From NCBI GenBank assembly GCA_905233425.1, contig CAJOEC010000014.1:1-53101 (forward strand): a stretch of DNA of 53,101 bases. Reading direction: 5' to 3'. Shown here in pieces: positions 27,559-37,721 of the stretch (position 1 is the stretch's first letter; the number at the start of each line of letters is the position of its first letter). This DNA is from an uncultured Prevotella sp. GTDB taxonomy: Bacteria; Bacteroidota; Bacteroidia; Bacteroidales; Bacteroidaceae. A program made the position numbers and the translations under genes. A model generated the notes under the pieces. That model was not told where the DNA came from and did not search any database. It saw nothing but the letters and a program-made list of their open reading frames with translations.

Positions 27559-29103
27559 TTATATTGTTACTTCAAAAATGCGCTTTCCTTTGTTCTCTAT
27601 CCACTGCGGCTCCGTCTCCTTCTGCTTTTTGGAGAAGTCGAAGGTGACGAGGTAGCCTTCCGCCTTGCCGCGGACCGTGAGGTATGAGGCTAACTGGTCA
27701 CGCCCCCGCTCCTCGTACTTTTCGCCCCGCCATATCTTCAGCTCGATGATGTATTCCTCGCTGCCGTAGGTCACCACTAAGTCCATGCGGCGGTTTTCAC
27801 GTGTCTGCGGCTCCACATAGTAGAACCCCGTACCGTTGATGATGGGTTTCAGGAACGTGAGGAACAGCAGACGCCCTTCCCTTTCAAGGAACGGCACGCT
27901 GCTCTCGCGGTATTCCTCATGCATCAGTTCGGCAAATCGGGTGATGACCAGCTCCATGTCGAGCCGCCCGTCGCGCACGTAGTTCACCTGTATGCGCAGC
28001 TTCCCAAGGTCGTTGATGGTCTGCTCGGCAATGAAATAGTTGTTGAGCACCTCCTCAAAGATGATGTTGTGGATGCGAACCTTTCGTCTGGCGTCATACC
28101 TGATGATGCTGAACATTGTGGCGAAGTCCATCACGGGGTTGTTCACGTCGTAGGTCACCTCCTCGCCGTTGACGGATATGGCAAAGATGAATTTCTTCAG
28201 CTCCGGGTAGTCCTCCAGGTTCTTCGTCAGGCTGGTGAAGAGAGTGTTCTTCTCCAGAATGGTCTGCTTCGTGGCCGTCTGCACACCATTGACAGTCCAA
28301 TCCTTGTCTATCTCCTCGTCAATCACCTTGCAGAGCTTGCTCACGAGGAAAGGGTAGCCCGTGGTGTATTTGTATATCTCCTCGCTCACGGCGTGTATGT
28401 CCATGCCAGTGTGCTCGTCGGCCTCGTAGTCGGCGAGCATCTGGGCAATCTCCTCTGGGTGGAAAGTCATGTCGACCTTGAAGTCAGTTGCGATGTTCCA
28501 AGGCGAGTTGTACTTCTTCTCAGCATCAGGGCGAATCTTTCGTTTGATGTTTTTGATGTCATAGACACCGGCGAGGACAACGCTCAGGAAGGTGGAGTCA
28601 AGACCGAGTTTGTCGCGTTCAAGATATTTTTTGCGCAACATCCCGATGAAGCCTATGAACGTGTCGTTGTCGCTGCTCTTGTCCACCTCGTCAATCAGCA
28701 ATACCACGGGCTTGGCGTATGACTGGCAGAATTTTGTGATGGTTTGGCTCAGGGCATCGAAGTCCTTAATGCCCACGTCTTGCCAGATGGCTTTCGCATC
28801 ATCGCCTCTGCGAGACACCTCCTCAAGCATCAGCCTGACGAACGATTTCACGAATGTCTCCTGCCCCTTGAACGACTCGTCACCGATGCCCTCGAAACTG
28901 GTGTCTATTACGAGGTACTTGTCCGACAAGCGCCGACGGATGGTATGAAGCGTCGTCGTCTTGCCGTACTGCCGCGCGCGGTTGATGGTGAAATACTTGC
29001 CCCTGTCTATCAGACTTTCCACAGCCTTAAACCGCTCCTCACTCTTCACCATATAGTGCCACTGCGGGTTGCAACTGCCAGTGATGTTGAACTCTTTTCT
29101 CAT
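27559..29103 (-). CDS. AAA-like ATPase with C-terminal nuclease-like domain
   Basis: This 514-aa protein starts at the ATG at 29103 (MRKEFNITGSCNPQWHYMV); the frame further up is repeat DNA. Walker A is NRARQYGKTTT, Walker B PVVLLIDEVDKS, and sensor SVVLAGVYDIKNIKRK. The C-terminus RRMDLVVTYGSEEYIIELKI has the D...ExK of PD-(D/E)XK nucleases. It differs from the 25787 and 36068 proteins in sequence but has the same two-part layout. A heptamer tract lies 16 bases upstream of the start and a terminator follows the gene. Confidence 0.8.
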   Translation of the reverse strand: MRKEFNITGSCNPQWHYMVKSEERFKAVESLIDRGKYFTINRARQYGKTTTLHTIRRRLSDKYLVIDTSFEGIGDESFKGQETFVKSFVRLMLEEVSRRGDDAKAIWQDVGIKDFDALSQTITKFCQSYAKPVVLLIDEVDKSSDNDTFIGFIGMLRKKYLERDKLGLDSTFLSVVLAGVYDIKNIKRKIRPDAEKKYNSPWNIATDFKVDMTFHPEEIAQMLADYEADEHTGMDIHAVSEEIYKYTTGYPFLVSKLCKVIDEEIDKDWTVNGVQTATKQTILEKNTLFTSLTKNLEDYPELKKFIFAISVNGEEVTYDVNNPVMDFATMFSIIRYDARRKVRIHNIIFEEVLNNYFIAEQTINDLGKLRIQVNYVRDGRLDMELVITRFAELMHEEYRESSVPFLEREGRLLFLTFLKPIINGTGFYYVEPQTRENRRMDLVVTYGSEEYIIELKIWRGEKYEERGRDQLASYLTVRGKAEGYLVTFDFSKKQKETEPQWIENKGKRIFEVTI

Positions 29104-29118
29104 TGCCAATTCCCTATC

Positions 29119-29153
29119 TTCAATGTTCAATCCTCAATCTTCAATCCTCAATG
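29119..29153. repeat. Five heptamers (TTCAATC type) upstream of the second ATPase gene
   Basis: Units TTCAATG, TTCAATC, CTCAATC, TTCAATC, CTCAATG fill 35 bases just upstream of the start codon at 29103. Confidence 0.9.
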
Positions 29154-29176
29154 TTCACCGTCACGTTGCCGTTCAT
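29141..29176 (-). other. 11-codon ORF resembling a giant-protein repeat fragment
   Basis: MNGNVTVNIED followed by TGA; its ATG overlaps the RhuM stop as ATGA. GNVTVNI-type strings are abundant in the giant YGGG protein, so this may be a relic of such a gene cut by insertion. It is very short and chance is possible. Confidence 0.35.
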
Positions 29177-30063
29177 CTTATCCCGCCAAGCAGGTCGGTG
29201 GCGGAAGTCTCTTGCATCTTGATATAGGCGAAGAGCTTCTTGCCCGCATCTTTCAAGCTGGCACCAAAGACATACACCTCGTCATCGATAATGAGGAAGC
29301 GGTCGTGGTTATGCTGGCAGATGTTCACCGTGATGGGCGCATACTGCCGGTTGTGCTGCTGAACGTCAAGCTGCTGTTGCTGTGAGAGTGGGCGGGTGTA
29401 GATGGTTGCCGAGACACCGACGTCGCGTTTGCTGAGCATGGTGAGCGTCGTCTCGTCAATGTAGTTATCAATCAGCAATATTGACCGCCGGGCATGCTTG
29501 ATCAGCCCCACAATCTGCGCGTAGGCATCGAATATCTGCCCGTCGTAAAAGATACCCTCTACAGGCGGCATGGAGGAGCGGACGAAGAAATCAACCTTTT
29601 TGCGTAGTTCCTTGATTTCCAGCCCCTGTTCGACCACTTTCTGCTCAATGTCGAACATTCGCTGATTGACGGCATAGCCTTTCAACAGATATTGTTTCAA
29701 GACACTGTTGGCCCACTGACGAAACTCTATACCTCTTTTAGTATTAACACGGAATCCGACGGAAATAATGGCATCGAGGTTATAAAATTCTATTTTCCTT
29801 CTGACCATTCTTTTCCCTTCCTTACGAACTAGTTCCAAAATGGAACTTGTTGCCTCTTCCTTCAGTTCCCCGCAATCATAGATGTTTTGAAGGTGTTTGG
29901 TAATGGCTTGACGTCCAGTGCCAAACAACTCTGCCATCTGTTGCTGAGACAGCCACACCGTCTCATCCTCCACACGAACCTCCAGCCTGACGGTCTCGTC
30001 GGGCTGGTAGAGGATGATCTCTCCCTGCTGCGGTGTTTGCAGCTGTGTGGTCTCATTTGCCAT
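29173..30063 (-). CDS. RhuM-like DNA-binding domain fused to PLD-like domain, paralogue 1
   Basis: The protein is 296 aa from the ATG at 30063. The N-terminal half is virulence-RhuM-like: GEIILYQPDETVRLEV, a helix-turn-helix TVWLSQQQMAELFGTGRQAI and FYNLDAIISVGFRVNTKRG. A coiled-coil segment (EQKVVEQGLEIKELRKKVDF) joins it to a C-terminal half with SILLIDNYIDETTL and HNHDRFLIIDDEVYVFGAS, a PLD-type HxR(4)D motif seen once. A dimer would supply two such sites, as in PLD-like endonucleases. Whether it cuts nucleic acid is inference. A 25-base imperfect palindrome lies in the codons just before IEFYNLD. Confidence 0.8.
   Translation of the reverse strand: MANETTQLQTPQQGEIILYQPDETVRLEVRVEDETVWLSQQQMAELFGTGRQAITKHLQNIYDCGELKEEATSSILELVRKEGKRMVRRKIEFYNLDAIISVGFRVNTKRGIEFRQWANSVLKQYLLKGYAVNQRMFDIEQKVVEQGLEIKELRKKVDFFVRSSMPPVEGIFYDGQIFDAYAQIVGLIKHARRSILLIDNYIDETTLTMLSKRDVGVSATIYTRPLSQQQQLDVQQHNRQYAPITVNICQHNHDRFLIIDDEVYVFGASLKDAGKKLFAYIKMQETSATDLLGGIR
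29827..29851. repeat. Palindrome inside RhuM paralogue 1
   Basis: Inner arms AGTTCCA and TGGAACT around AAA (29831-29847), with outer AAC/GTT pairs after one mismatch on each side. Encoded residues include TSSILELV. Confidence 0.85.
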
Positions 30064-30066
30064 TCC

Positions 30067-30122
30067 TTCAATTTTCAACGGTCAATCTTCAATCCTCAAT
30101 CTTCAATTTTCAATCTTCAATT
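30067..30122. repeat. Eight heptamers (TTCAATC type) upstream of RhuM paralogue 1
   Basis: Eight units of seven bases (TTCAATT, TTCAACG, GTCAATC, TTCAATC, CTCAATC and so on) end 3 bases from the start codon and begin 9 bases after the stop of giant protein 2. Confidence 0.9.
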
Positions 30123-30131
30123 CTCTTCTCG

Positions 30132-33100
30132 TTATGGGTTCTCGGAGGGCGTTTCTCTGATGTTCACCTTCGTGCAGCCTTCCACGACACCTCTGTCGCC
30201 GCCGCCGAAGACGTTGCCATAGACTTGGGTGTTGCCCTCTATGTAGACGGTGGTGTTGCCAGTATTGGCTATAGGTTGATTATTGCTGTCTTTAGACTTT
30301 GTGACGTAGCTTTCCTCGCCACCACCGTAGACGTGGCCTTTTGTGGCGTCGCCAGCAGTGCCAATCTTACTATCGCCCTTGATGGTCAGGGTCACGTTAC
30401 CTGCCACTGAGCCGAGGTTGGACTTATCAAGATTTTCAGGGGTTGAGAGAGTGTGATTATTCTTGTCGATACTAACAAGACTGTTTGCAGCGCCTTGTGT
30501 CCAAGTATAGGTTGTCGGTTTATAGGTGGCATTGTCTAAATATTTCACTCCAGTACGATAAGTACCAAGATCCTCATAGTAATATGGTTCCACTTCAAAA
30601 CCTATAGCATCAACTATGACATCAGGCAGAGTAGCTGAGAAACCTGCGCCAAAAACATTGCCTCCCACCGTACAGCCATCAAGAATAGAAGTTACATTTC
30701 CACTTACCTTACCAAGGCTGCCACCACCATAGAAATTACCTGTTATAGTACAGTCTTTCAGCGTGGAGGTTACGCCGTGTGTAGTAGCCAACGAGAATTT
30801 TACATAATCTACAAAAATACGTGCTACATTATCGGCGTTGCCCGACATCGGTAGAAACTGGTAGCTGAATTGGGTGGAAACACCTCCATAAGTGGCGTTA
30901 TATTCCTGCTTGTAGTATCTCCCTAACCAAGCGTTCCAAGAAGCGTCGTTACCAGCACTACTGTCGTTATGTGGAAAGTTTATTATATTGTTGTGATTTC
31001 TCGGTGCCTGACGACTGTATGCGTTTCCGCCATAGCCGGCACCAAAGAATGTATCGAAAATGGTGCCATTGGCCGAAGTGTTTACAGTCTTGCCGCTGTT
31101 CATGTCACCAAACTTGGGACCGCCGCAGAACAACTTGATATAGCCCCCTTCAACAACCGTAGTGATATTCCCCTCTACAATTTTCCTATTAGCAGCATTG
31201 ATTCCACCAGCGTAGAATTCGTCAATATCAGCATTCTGTATCTGCCAAGTGACATTACCAGTGTTATCAGCGCCATTAGCTTTGCCAATACCCTCCATAG
31301 CGGCACCACATACGATACCAAAGCGACCTCCGTTGATATAACATTCAGCATTGTCCTCGTAACTGGTAACATTGGCTGTATAAAGACCTGTAAGGTAAAA
31401 CTCATCGTAGTCACCACCAGTTACAGACACTGGCGGATGTTTCGACTGTAAAGTTCTGTCTTGGTGTGTACCACGGTGAAACTCTTTAAACCACGCATTG
31501 CCGCCTACATGGAAATATGTAGTATTATTACCAGCACCGTTATTTTGTCCGCTCACCCATTGCTCCACAACACCACCCTGAACAATATAAGGGGCGGCGG
31601 CGCGATCGCTGCGATCATATTCGAACTGTGTGACACGGAAAAGCGATGTGTTGGTTGTCTCAAACCAATATTTGGGCTGCATAATGCCAAAGTTATAAGA
31701 TCCAGTGCCACCTGTGGATTTCTGTGCCATACCGAGACCCACCAGGTTTAGGAAGTCGTATCTTACTGGATGGAAATCCTTTCGACCGTCGAAGCGGAGC
31801 ATGAAGGAATAGTCGGGTTCATTGTCGCCATCAAGATCGACAGAAGTGACGGTATAGGGTTTATTGTTAGCCTCGATGTCACCATAATGGTGGAAATTGC
31901 CCACCAGCACCACAGCATAGTCATAGACGGTGTTCGACGAACTGGCCCCAAGAACATTAGAGTCAATGGCACCGCCAGTGCCGGTCAGGGCGGTGTAGAC
32001 TTTCTGCCCATTAAATTGGTTCTCATCACCGTTAGTATATAGTTGCCCACCACCAACGGTGGGGACGTTGGTGGCAGCAGTCATACTTTGGTTATACACT
32101 ACATCCGCATTGGCATCGGCCAGATAGACAGCTTTTCCCCAGTATGGTTTAATAGTGATTTCCGTAACTCCTTCGGGCACGTCCCAATAGGCACCCTGAT
32201 TGAATACACGTTTGTTAGTGGTGCTGTAGAGATCCTTGGCTGTACAGTTCCGGTCAGCATAGTTATAAGGGGTGCTTAGTGTGATGGTGGTTTCACCATT
32301 TTCTGTAGTTACGGTTGCAGTTGCGTCATCAACCGTAGTTAGTGAGCCTTCTGTGCCTCCAGTTATATTGGTAATCATCCATCCCGTTACCACACGGTTG
32401 CCCGTGTAGTTCTTTGTGCCCACATCATTATAATAAGGCAGTTGCACCTTATAATAGTTGAAGTTAAAGTGCTCTGGGTCTTTATCTGTAATGTTCAGCG
32501 TCAGCTGTGAGGTTTTGATTTTTGCTTCATCTTCTCCTGTGCCGGGATGATTAAACACCGCTCCGTTGCCCATCTGAATATTCACCGTCAGTGTACCCAA
32601 CTTGCCTCCCTTGTTGCGTTCTGTTTGCGTGGTGGCATTCTCTGCATCAATGTTCACAACCGAGGGATAATAGCCAGGAGTTTTAAGAATGGGGTATGGT
32701 GTGGAAGAGCCGATTTGGGAAGGCTCCAGCACCCATTTCATCATCTGCTCTTTATTATTGTAGTTGCCAGTAGCCCACCAGGCTGCAAGTTCACGGTGAC
32801 TATTTAGCAGATGGCGGAAGAACTCAAAGCGCTGAAGGAAGCGCGTCTCGGCCATCAGGGCGCAGTGGTAGGTCTGAATATCACGGTTCTTCACGTATGA
32901 TGCCTCATCGCAGAAATAGTTGTAATTACTAACGCCATTTTCATCACTTCTGTTTGTAATAATCTGTCCGTTATAGATTGGTGCCTTGTTCGTTCCGCCT
33001 GTGATGTCACCGTAGAACATGCAGTTCATTACCATGGTCTTGAGGTTGCTGGAAGTGGTGGCAACATAATTATAGCCAACAATGCCCCCCACGTAGCTGC

Positions 33101-36071
33101 CACTCGTGATATTGGCATAGCTGAAGCAGTTGATGACGCGAGCCTCACCGTCGAGCAGGCCCACAATGCCACCTACGTAATTGCTGCCAGAGACCGTGCT
33201 ACTGCAAGAGGTAATTTTGGTATAGCCATCTTCGTTGGTAGTCACCGTACTGTTAGAAGCCAGCACGCCGCAGTTGTAGATGCGAGTACTGCCTGTAGCT
33301 TCGTTGCAGATGGCGCCAACATTAGAGCCACCACTAATGCTTACATTGTCGAGGATGACATTTTTGATGACGGCATCTTCAGCGCAGGCCACGAGCGGAT
33401 GGCCTACGCCGTTGATGGTGTGTAGCTGTCCGTCGATGGTTCCTTTGAAGGGGTCATCTACTGAACCGATAACCTTTGTAACGTCAAAGCCCTCGCATAA
33501 AGTATAGTCGCCATTCATATTGGTGATTTCATCCGAACTGTAAACCAGTCCTCCTGATGACGAGGATTTAGGAAGAACAAAAAGAGTGGTCTGTGTCCCT
33601 GATTCGCCACTATAAGGGGTTTCTGATTGTTGTTCGTAAAGGGTGGTGATGGATGTCGCAACATTATGATGGTCGAAGCGGGGCATCAGTCGTATGTTTC
33701 CGTCGTCGTCACTGACAGCCATAAACGTTGAGTTCGTGACATGCAACATCTGATAGCCAGTACCTGTTGTCTGATCCATGTTATAGTAGTCAGATGCAAC
33801 AAAAGCTTGGCCATAGTTCCCCAACGTCACGGTCTTTGCACCCGTATAGGTCGATTGCATTCCACCACCGCCATCGCGTACAGCGTCGGTAGCATTGGTT
33901 CTAAAGAGCTTGCCAGAATACTTAACGCTTTCTATCTGCAGGTTATAGGGGTCAAAGCCGTTCTGCCCGTTCGTCTTATCGTATACAGATGCTTCATCAG
34001 TATTGGTAAAATAGTCTGACTCTGTTTCATCCTTTGTCTTTTCCTCATAGGTTCCACTATATTTGTAACCCATTTCGGCATCGATATTGAAGTTGGGCTT
34101 GACGTACCAAAGCAACTCATCGGCAGCAGTAGAGACATCAGAAACATTGGCCACTGGCTCGGTTGTTATGGTAGAACCGTCGGTGGTCTTGGCGTAGTTC
34201 GTTCCCTGCCTGATGAGATATTTAGATTTAGAGGCATCCGTTCCACCCTCAGTGTCTGCGCCAGTATATCGGCCACGATAGGTGCCCATCACCTCGTAGG
34301 TGACATAGATGTCGGCCAGCGTACCAGTGGAGGAAACTTCGGGATAGTCGGCCAAATGGGGGGCTTCCTTCTGATGCTGGGCATTCTTCGAAGCATTGGC
34401 ATTACCCCGGATTGGCTTGTATTTTTGATAGCCGGACTCCTTGACGAAGTTCGTCCAGAAATGATACATCTTGACCATCGGGCTGTCATACATCTTGATT
34501 GCAGCAGCGTAAGCCTCCTTGTCGGAAGAGCGGTTGGTAATGGGCTTGCGCATCACCTCCCAGCCGTGCTGGTCAAGCAGAATCAGCGCTCCGTCGAGTT
34601 GGTATTCCACCAGGTCGAAGTCACCGTTATAGTCGTTTCCCACCTTCGTACCCACGCCGATGGTCTGGAACCAGTGTGGGCCATAGGCGAAGACTTTCTT
34701 TGAATTGGTCCATGTCGAACCGTTGGCCCATACATCGTAGGTGTGCCACCCTATTGCCCCTGCTCCTGTCGTGAGGGCACCTTCTATCTGGGCGTCTGTT
34801 GGGGTTGTGCCAACACTGTATGCGGGGTATTTGTCGTGGATAAGGTTAGCTGCCGTAGGGTTGGTCTTCCAGTAGTTTTCAAACGAGGTGACTGTATGCC
34901 GCTTGCCGTCAAGATCGTCCACAACGTCAGAGGTCACCAATCGGAAATGGCCGTTCGTACCGTTGAGAACCATGTAGTCCGTTGCCACATGACGTGCGTC
35001 GTGTGAGCCTGTGGGATCAGTGTCGTCATTGCCGTCAGACACTTTTGAATTGTTCGAAATGACACCGGTAACCACTTGGTTGTATCCCTGTGGTTTGTAA
35101 GTGCGCAGATAGGAGTAGTGCGTATCATCGGTGGTACCGTCGGTCCGGGTCTGCAGTGAGGATATTCTCAGACGGTAGGGGTCGCCGCCTTCCAAGTACC
35201 AGGCCCAGCGGGTACGGGTGCTGGCCACTCCTTCTGCCGTTGCATCCAATTTGTCCTGTCCATAGACGAAGAGGCCGCCCTCACCATTGATGTAGGGATA
35301 GATGCCCGGTTTTTCTGTAGCCTCAAAGCCGTCGCCCGACTCCTGACGGAACGAGGTGCCATCGGCAAACTTCAGTAGGTATTTCTTGCCATCGATGGCA
35401 CGCCGCTCAGAACCGTCAAGGTCGTAGGTAGTACTGGGAACGTATTTGACATAGATGTCTGTAGGGGCACTGGCGAAATCGGGTATCTCGCTTGCTCCAG
35501 TTTTCAGCTTATAAGCACCGCCAATTAAATCGAAATCACTTTCTCTATAGAATTGATAGGTCTCTACCAGCGGGCTCTGCCACTGCTCCGGCACTTCGAG
35601 AGCATCGAAGTCACCGCTCTGCTCAACGACGATGTGTCCGCTCATGTCGATGATATGGAAGGTGTAAAGGCCCTTGGCAGTGAACGTCACAGTAACCAGC
35701 GCACCGGCATAGCCAGTGGGGACTTCAAAGGTGTAGTCGGCTTCTGCGTCTGTTTCTTCTGATCCTGTGACGGTAAGCCTGTCTGCAATGGCGGGTGCCC
35801 TTCGGCGTGACTGAGCCTGACCAAGACTTTGCAGTTTCTGCACGATGATATCCGATTTACTAATCAAATAGCCTTCAGCAGGTGTGACGGTGATGGTTAC
35901 CGTCTGCCCCTCAACGCTCTTAACCACTACTGATCCTCCTTCAGGAGAAGCAGGGTCGAAGATAATGTCTGCCTGGCCTAAGGCCCATCCTTCACTTGCT
36001 GCACCCATAAAGAGTGCAAGCGCCAAAATGATTGTACGTATAATTCTTCCTGTATTCATATCTCGTTTCAT
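30132..36071 (-). CDS. Giant secreted GLUG/YGGG protein (1979 aa)
   Basis: The signal peptide is in residues 1-31 (MKRDMNTGRIIRTIILALAL then FMGAASEGWA). The N-terminal 150 residues include a bacterial Ig-like or InlB-like repeat (EGGSVVVKSVEGQTVTITV). A middle section of about 1000 residues has mixed domains, including GLUG-like units (GSNYVGGIVGLLDGEARVIN, GSYVGGIVGYN). The last 250 residues carry the YGGG repeats of giant protein 1 (GNFYGGGSLGKVSGNVTSIL, GHVYGGGEESYV, GNVFGGGDRGVVEG). There is no T9SS-type tail; it ends KVNIRETPSENP. Its ATG overlaps the stop of the preceding ATPase-nuclease gene (ATGA), which implies translational coupling. Function unknown; likely surface adhesion. Confidence 0.85.
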   Translation of the reverse strand: MKRDMNTGRIIRTIILALALFMGAASEGWALGQADIIFDPASPEGGSVVVKSVEGQTVTITVTPAEGYLISKSDIIVQKLQSLGQAQSRRRAPAIADRLTVTGSEETDAEADYTFEVPTGYAGALVTVTFTAKGLYTFHIIDMSGHIVVEQSGDFDALEVPEQWQSPLVETYQFYRESDFDLIGGAYKLKTGASEIPDFASAPTDIYVKYVPSTTYDLDGSERRAIDGKKYLLKFADGTSFRQESGDGFEATEKPGIYPYINGEGGLFVYGQDKLDATAEGVASTRTRWAWYLEGGDPYRLRISSLQTRTDGTTDDTHYSYLRTYKPQGYNQVVTGVISNNSKVSDGNDDTDPTGSHDARHVATDYMVLNGTNGHFRLVTSDVVDDLDGKRHTVTSFENYWKTNPTAANLIHDKYPAYSVGTTPTDAQIEGALTTGAGAIGWHTYDVWANGSTWTNSKKVFAYGPHWFQTIGVGTKVGNDYNGDFDLVEYQLDGALILLDQHGWEVMRKPITNRSSDKEAYAAAIKMYDSPMVKMYHFWTNFVKESGYQKYKPIRGNANASKNAQHQKEAPHLADYPEVSSTGTLADIYVTYEVMGTYRGRYTGADTEGGTDASKSKYLIRQGTNYAKTTDGSTITTEPVANVSDVSTAADELLWYVKPNFNIDAEMGYKYSGTYEEKTKDETESDYFTNTDEASVYDKTNGQNGFDPYNLQIESVKYSGKLFRTNATDAVRDGGGGMQSTYTGAKTVTLGNYGQAFVASDYYNMDQTTGTGYQMLHVTNSTFMAVSDDDGNIRLMPRFDHHNVATSITTLYEQQSETPYSGESGTQTTLFVLPKSSSSGGLVYSSDEITNMNGDYTLCEGFDVTKVIGSVDDPFKGTIDGQLHTINGVGHPLVACAEDAVIKNVILDNVSISGGSNVGAICNEATGSTRIYNCGVLASNSTVTTNEDGYTKITSCSSTVSGSNYVGGIVGLLDGEARVINCFSYANITSGSYVGGIVGYNYVATTSSNLKTMVMNCMFYGDITGGTNKAPIYNGQIITNRSDENGVSNYNYFCDEASYVKNRDIQTYHCALMAETRFLQRFEFFRHLLNSHRELAAWWATGNYNNKEQMMKWVLEPSQIGSSTPYPILKTPGYYPSVVNIDAENATTQTERNKGGKLGTLTVNIQMGNGAVFNHPGTGEDEAKIKTSQLTLNITDKDPEHFNFNYYKVQLPYYNDVGTKNYTGNRVVTGWMITNITGGTEGSLTTVDDATATVTTENGETTITLSTPYNYADRNCTAKDLYSTTNKRVFNQGAYWDVPEGVTEITIKPYWGKAVYLADANADVVYNQSMTAATNVPTVGGGQLYTNGDENQFNGQKVYTALTGTGGAIDSNVLGASSSNTVYDYAVVLVGNFHHYGDIEANNKPYTVTSVDLDGDNEPDYSFMLRFDGRKDFHPVRYDFLNLVGLGMAQKSTGGTGSYNFGIMQPKYWFETTNTSLFRVTQFEYDRSDRAAAPYIVQGGVVEQWVSGQNNGAGNNTTYFHVGGNAWFKEFHRGTHQDRTLQSKHPPVSVTGGDYDEFYLTGLYTANVTSYEDNAECYINGGRFGIVCGAAMEGIGKANGADNTGNVTWQIQNADIDEFYAGGINAANRKIVEGNITTVVEGGYIKLFCGGPKFGDMNSGKTVNTSANGTIFDTFFGAGYGGNAYSRQAPRNHNNIINFPHNDSSAGNDASWNAWLGRYYKQEYNATYGGVSTQFSYQFLPMSGNADNVARIFVDYVKFSLATTHGVTSTLKDCTITGNFYGGGSLGKVSGNVTSILDGCTVGGNVFGAGFSATLPDVIVDAIGFEVEPYYYEDLGTYRTGVKYLDNATYKPTTYTWTQGAANSLVSIDKNNHTLSTPENLDKSNLGSVAGNVTLTIKGDSKIGTAGDATKGHVYGGGEESYVTKSKDSNNQPIANTGNTTVYIEGNTQVYGNVFGGGDRGVVEGCTKVNIRETPSENP

Positions 36072-37678
36072 TTTTTTACTATTTTATAACTGTCGATGGT
36101 ACGACGATCCTCACTTATATTCATGCCTACGGCTACGATGGAGCGGCTATCGGCGGCAAAGCGCACAGCGTAGTCCTTCTTCAGAATCTGTTCGGCGGCC
36201 TCATCTGCCGACTTGCCGTATTTTAGTTCTATGATGTATATTGTGTCGGGCATCTTCAGGACGATGTCCATACGCCCGTCGGCAGTCTGGTCTTCTGCCT
36301 GCACGTCGGCTCCCACACCCACCAGGGCGGCATAGATGAGCGACTGATATAATTGTTCATTCTGGTTCCTGTCAGTGATACTATATGGGATGCCAGCATA
36401 CCAGCGGCGTACCACCTCGATAAACTGCTCGATGGAGATTTTTTTGAAGCGAAGGTCGTTGTAGGCATTTGCCAGTGTGTCCTGGCTACCCACGTAGTCC
36501 TCCATATAATACTGGTAGAGTGAGTAGGCAAAACCTTCACGCACCTCTTCATTGGGAAATCCCAAGGTGAATTGTTTAGTGAGTGGGTTGTATTCCTTCA
36601 GCGTCAGGTAGCCGCTTTGGTACAGCACGGGGATGGGGTCGGTGATGCGCTCGGTGGGGGCATCGAAACGGCGGAGCGGATACTGACAGCCATCTAACTG
36701 CTGTATGCTGAGACTGTGCTGACGCATCACGTTGATGAGCATCGTCGGCGTGCCGGTGGAGAACCAGAAATGCTGGATATCGCCCATCGCAAAAGCATTG
36801 ATGAGGCTCCAGGGACAATAGATGTCGGTCAACTCGTTGGAGAAGTGGTAGCCGTCATAGGTCTGTTTCAGCTTTGCCACCACATCATCGTAGGTGTAGT
36901 GCAGGCCCCAGCGGCTGTAAGTCTTGTTCATATTCTCCGTCAGCAGTTCGATGTCGGGCTTCATCTCTGTGAGCAGTTCCTCTTCGGTGATGCCGCAGAC
37001 AGCCTCGAAGGCAGGGGCGAAGGTCAGCTGTTGCAGGTTGTTCAGCTCGCTAAACACCGACAGCTGCGAGAACTTCGAGATGCCCGTCAGGAATACGAAA
37101 CGCAGCCGCTGCGCCTGCTCCTTGAGCGGAGAGAACAGCGAGCGTATGCGCTCGCGAAGATCGTCCTGCAGCTCACGGTTATGGATGCTGTCGAGCATCG
37201 GTGCGTCGTACTCGTCGATGAGGACAACCACACGTTCACCAGTCTGCTTATAGGCCGCCTTGATGATGTTGGTCAGACGGGCATCGTAGCTGTATTCGTC
37301 CTTGATGTCTGTCACTGCCCATCGCTCCTCATGGTCGCTCAGGATGCTGTCGAGGATGGCATGAACACGTTCCTTCTCATAGTATTTTCCACGCGACAGG
37401 TCAAGGCGGACGACGGGGTACTGCCGCCATTCCTTCTCCTGGTCGTAGATATATAGTCCCTCGAACAGCTCTTTGCGGCCCTCAAAGTAGCAGCGCAGCG
37501 TATCGACCAGCAGCGACTTGCCGAAGCGGCGCGGACGGCTCAGGAAGAAGTAAGTGGCAGGGGTGGAAACCATCTGCCAGACATACTTCGTCTTGTCCAC
37601 ATACACGGACTTCTGTTCGCGTATCCAGTCAAATGTCTGCACGCCCACGGCGTAGCCTCTTCTTTTATATTCTGCCAT
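36068..37678 (-). CDS. AAA-ATPase-like / PDDEXK_9 protein
   Basis: This 536-aa protein is the common Bacteroidales two-domain family AAA-ATPase-like plus PDDEXK_9. It opens with KRRGYAVGVQTFDWIREQKS and VYVDKT, has Walker A LSRPRRFGKSLLVDTL (about 46-61), Walker B VVVLIDEYDAPMLD, sensor FVFLTGISKFSQLS, and a C-terminal nuclease fold GRMDIVLK ... IYIIELKYGKSADEA. The family is very abundant and its role is not established. Here it shares ATGA with giant protein 2 and starts 43 bases after giant protein 3 ends, so the three genes look like one operon. Confidence 0.9.
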   Translation of the reverse strand: MAEYKRRGYAVGVQTFDWIREQKSVYVDKTKYVWQMVSTPATYFFLSRPRRFGKSLLVDTLRCYFEGRKELFEGLYIYDQEKEWRQYPVVRLDLSRGKYYEKERVHAILDSILSDHEERWAVTDIKDEYSYDARLTNIIKAAYKQTGERVVVLIDEYDAPMLDSIHNRELQDDLRERIRSLFSPLKEQAQRLRFVFLTGISKFSQLSVFSELNNLQQLTFAPAFEAVCGITEEELLTEMKPDIELLTENMNKTYSRWGLHYTYDDVVAKLKQTYDGYHFSNELTDIYCPWSLINAFAMGDIQHFWFSTGTPTMLINVMRQHSLSIQQLDGCQYPLRRFDAPTERITDPIPVLYQSGYLTLKEYNPLTKQFTLGFPNEEVREGFAYSLYQYYMEDYVGSQDTLANAYNDLRFKKISIEQFIEVVRRWYAGIPYSITDRNQNEQLYQSLIYAALVGVGADVQAEDQTADGRMDIVLKMPDTIYIIELKYGKSADEAAEQILKKDYAVRFAADSRSIVAVGMNISEDRRTIDSYKIVKK

Positions 37679-37721
37679 TGTTCGGTTCTTTCGTTGTAAA
37701 CATCTTGTGTCAATGCAATAG

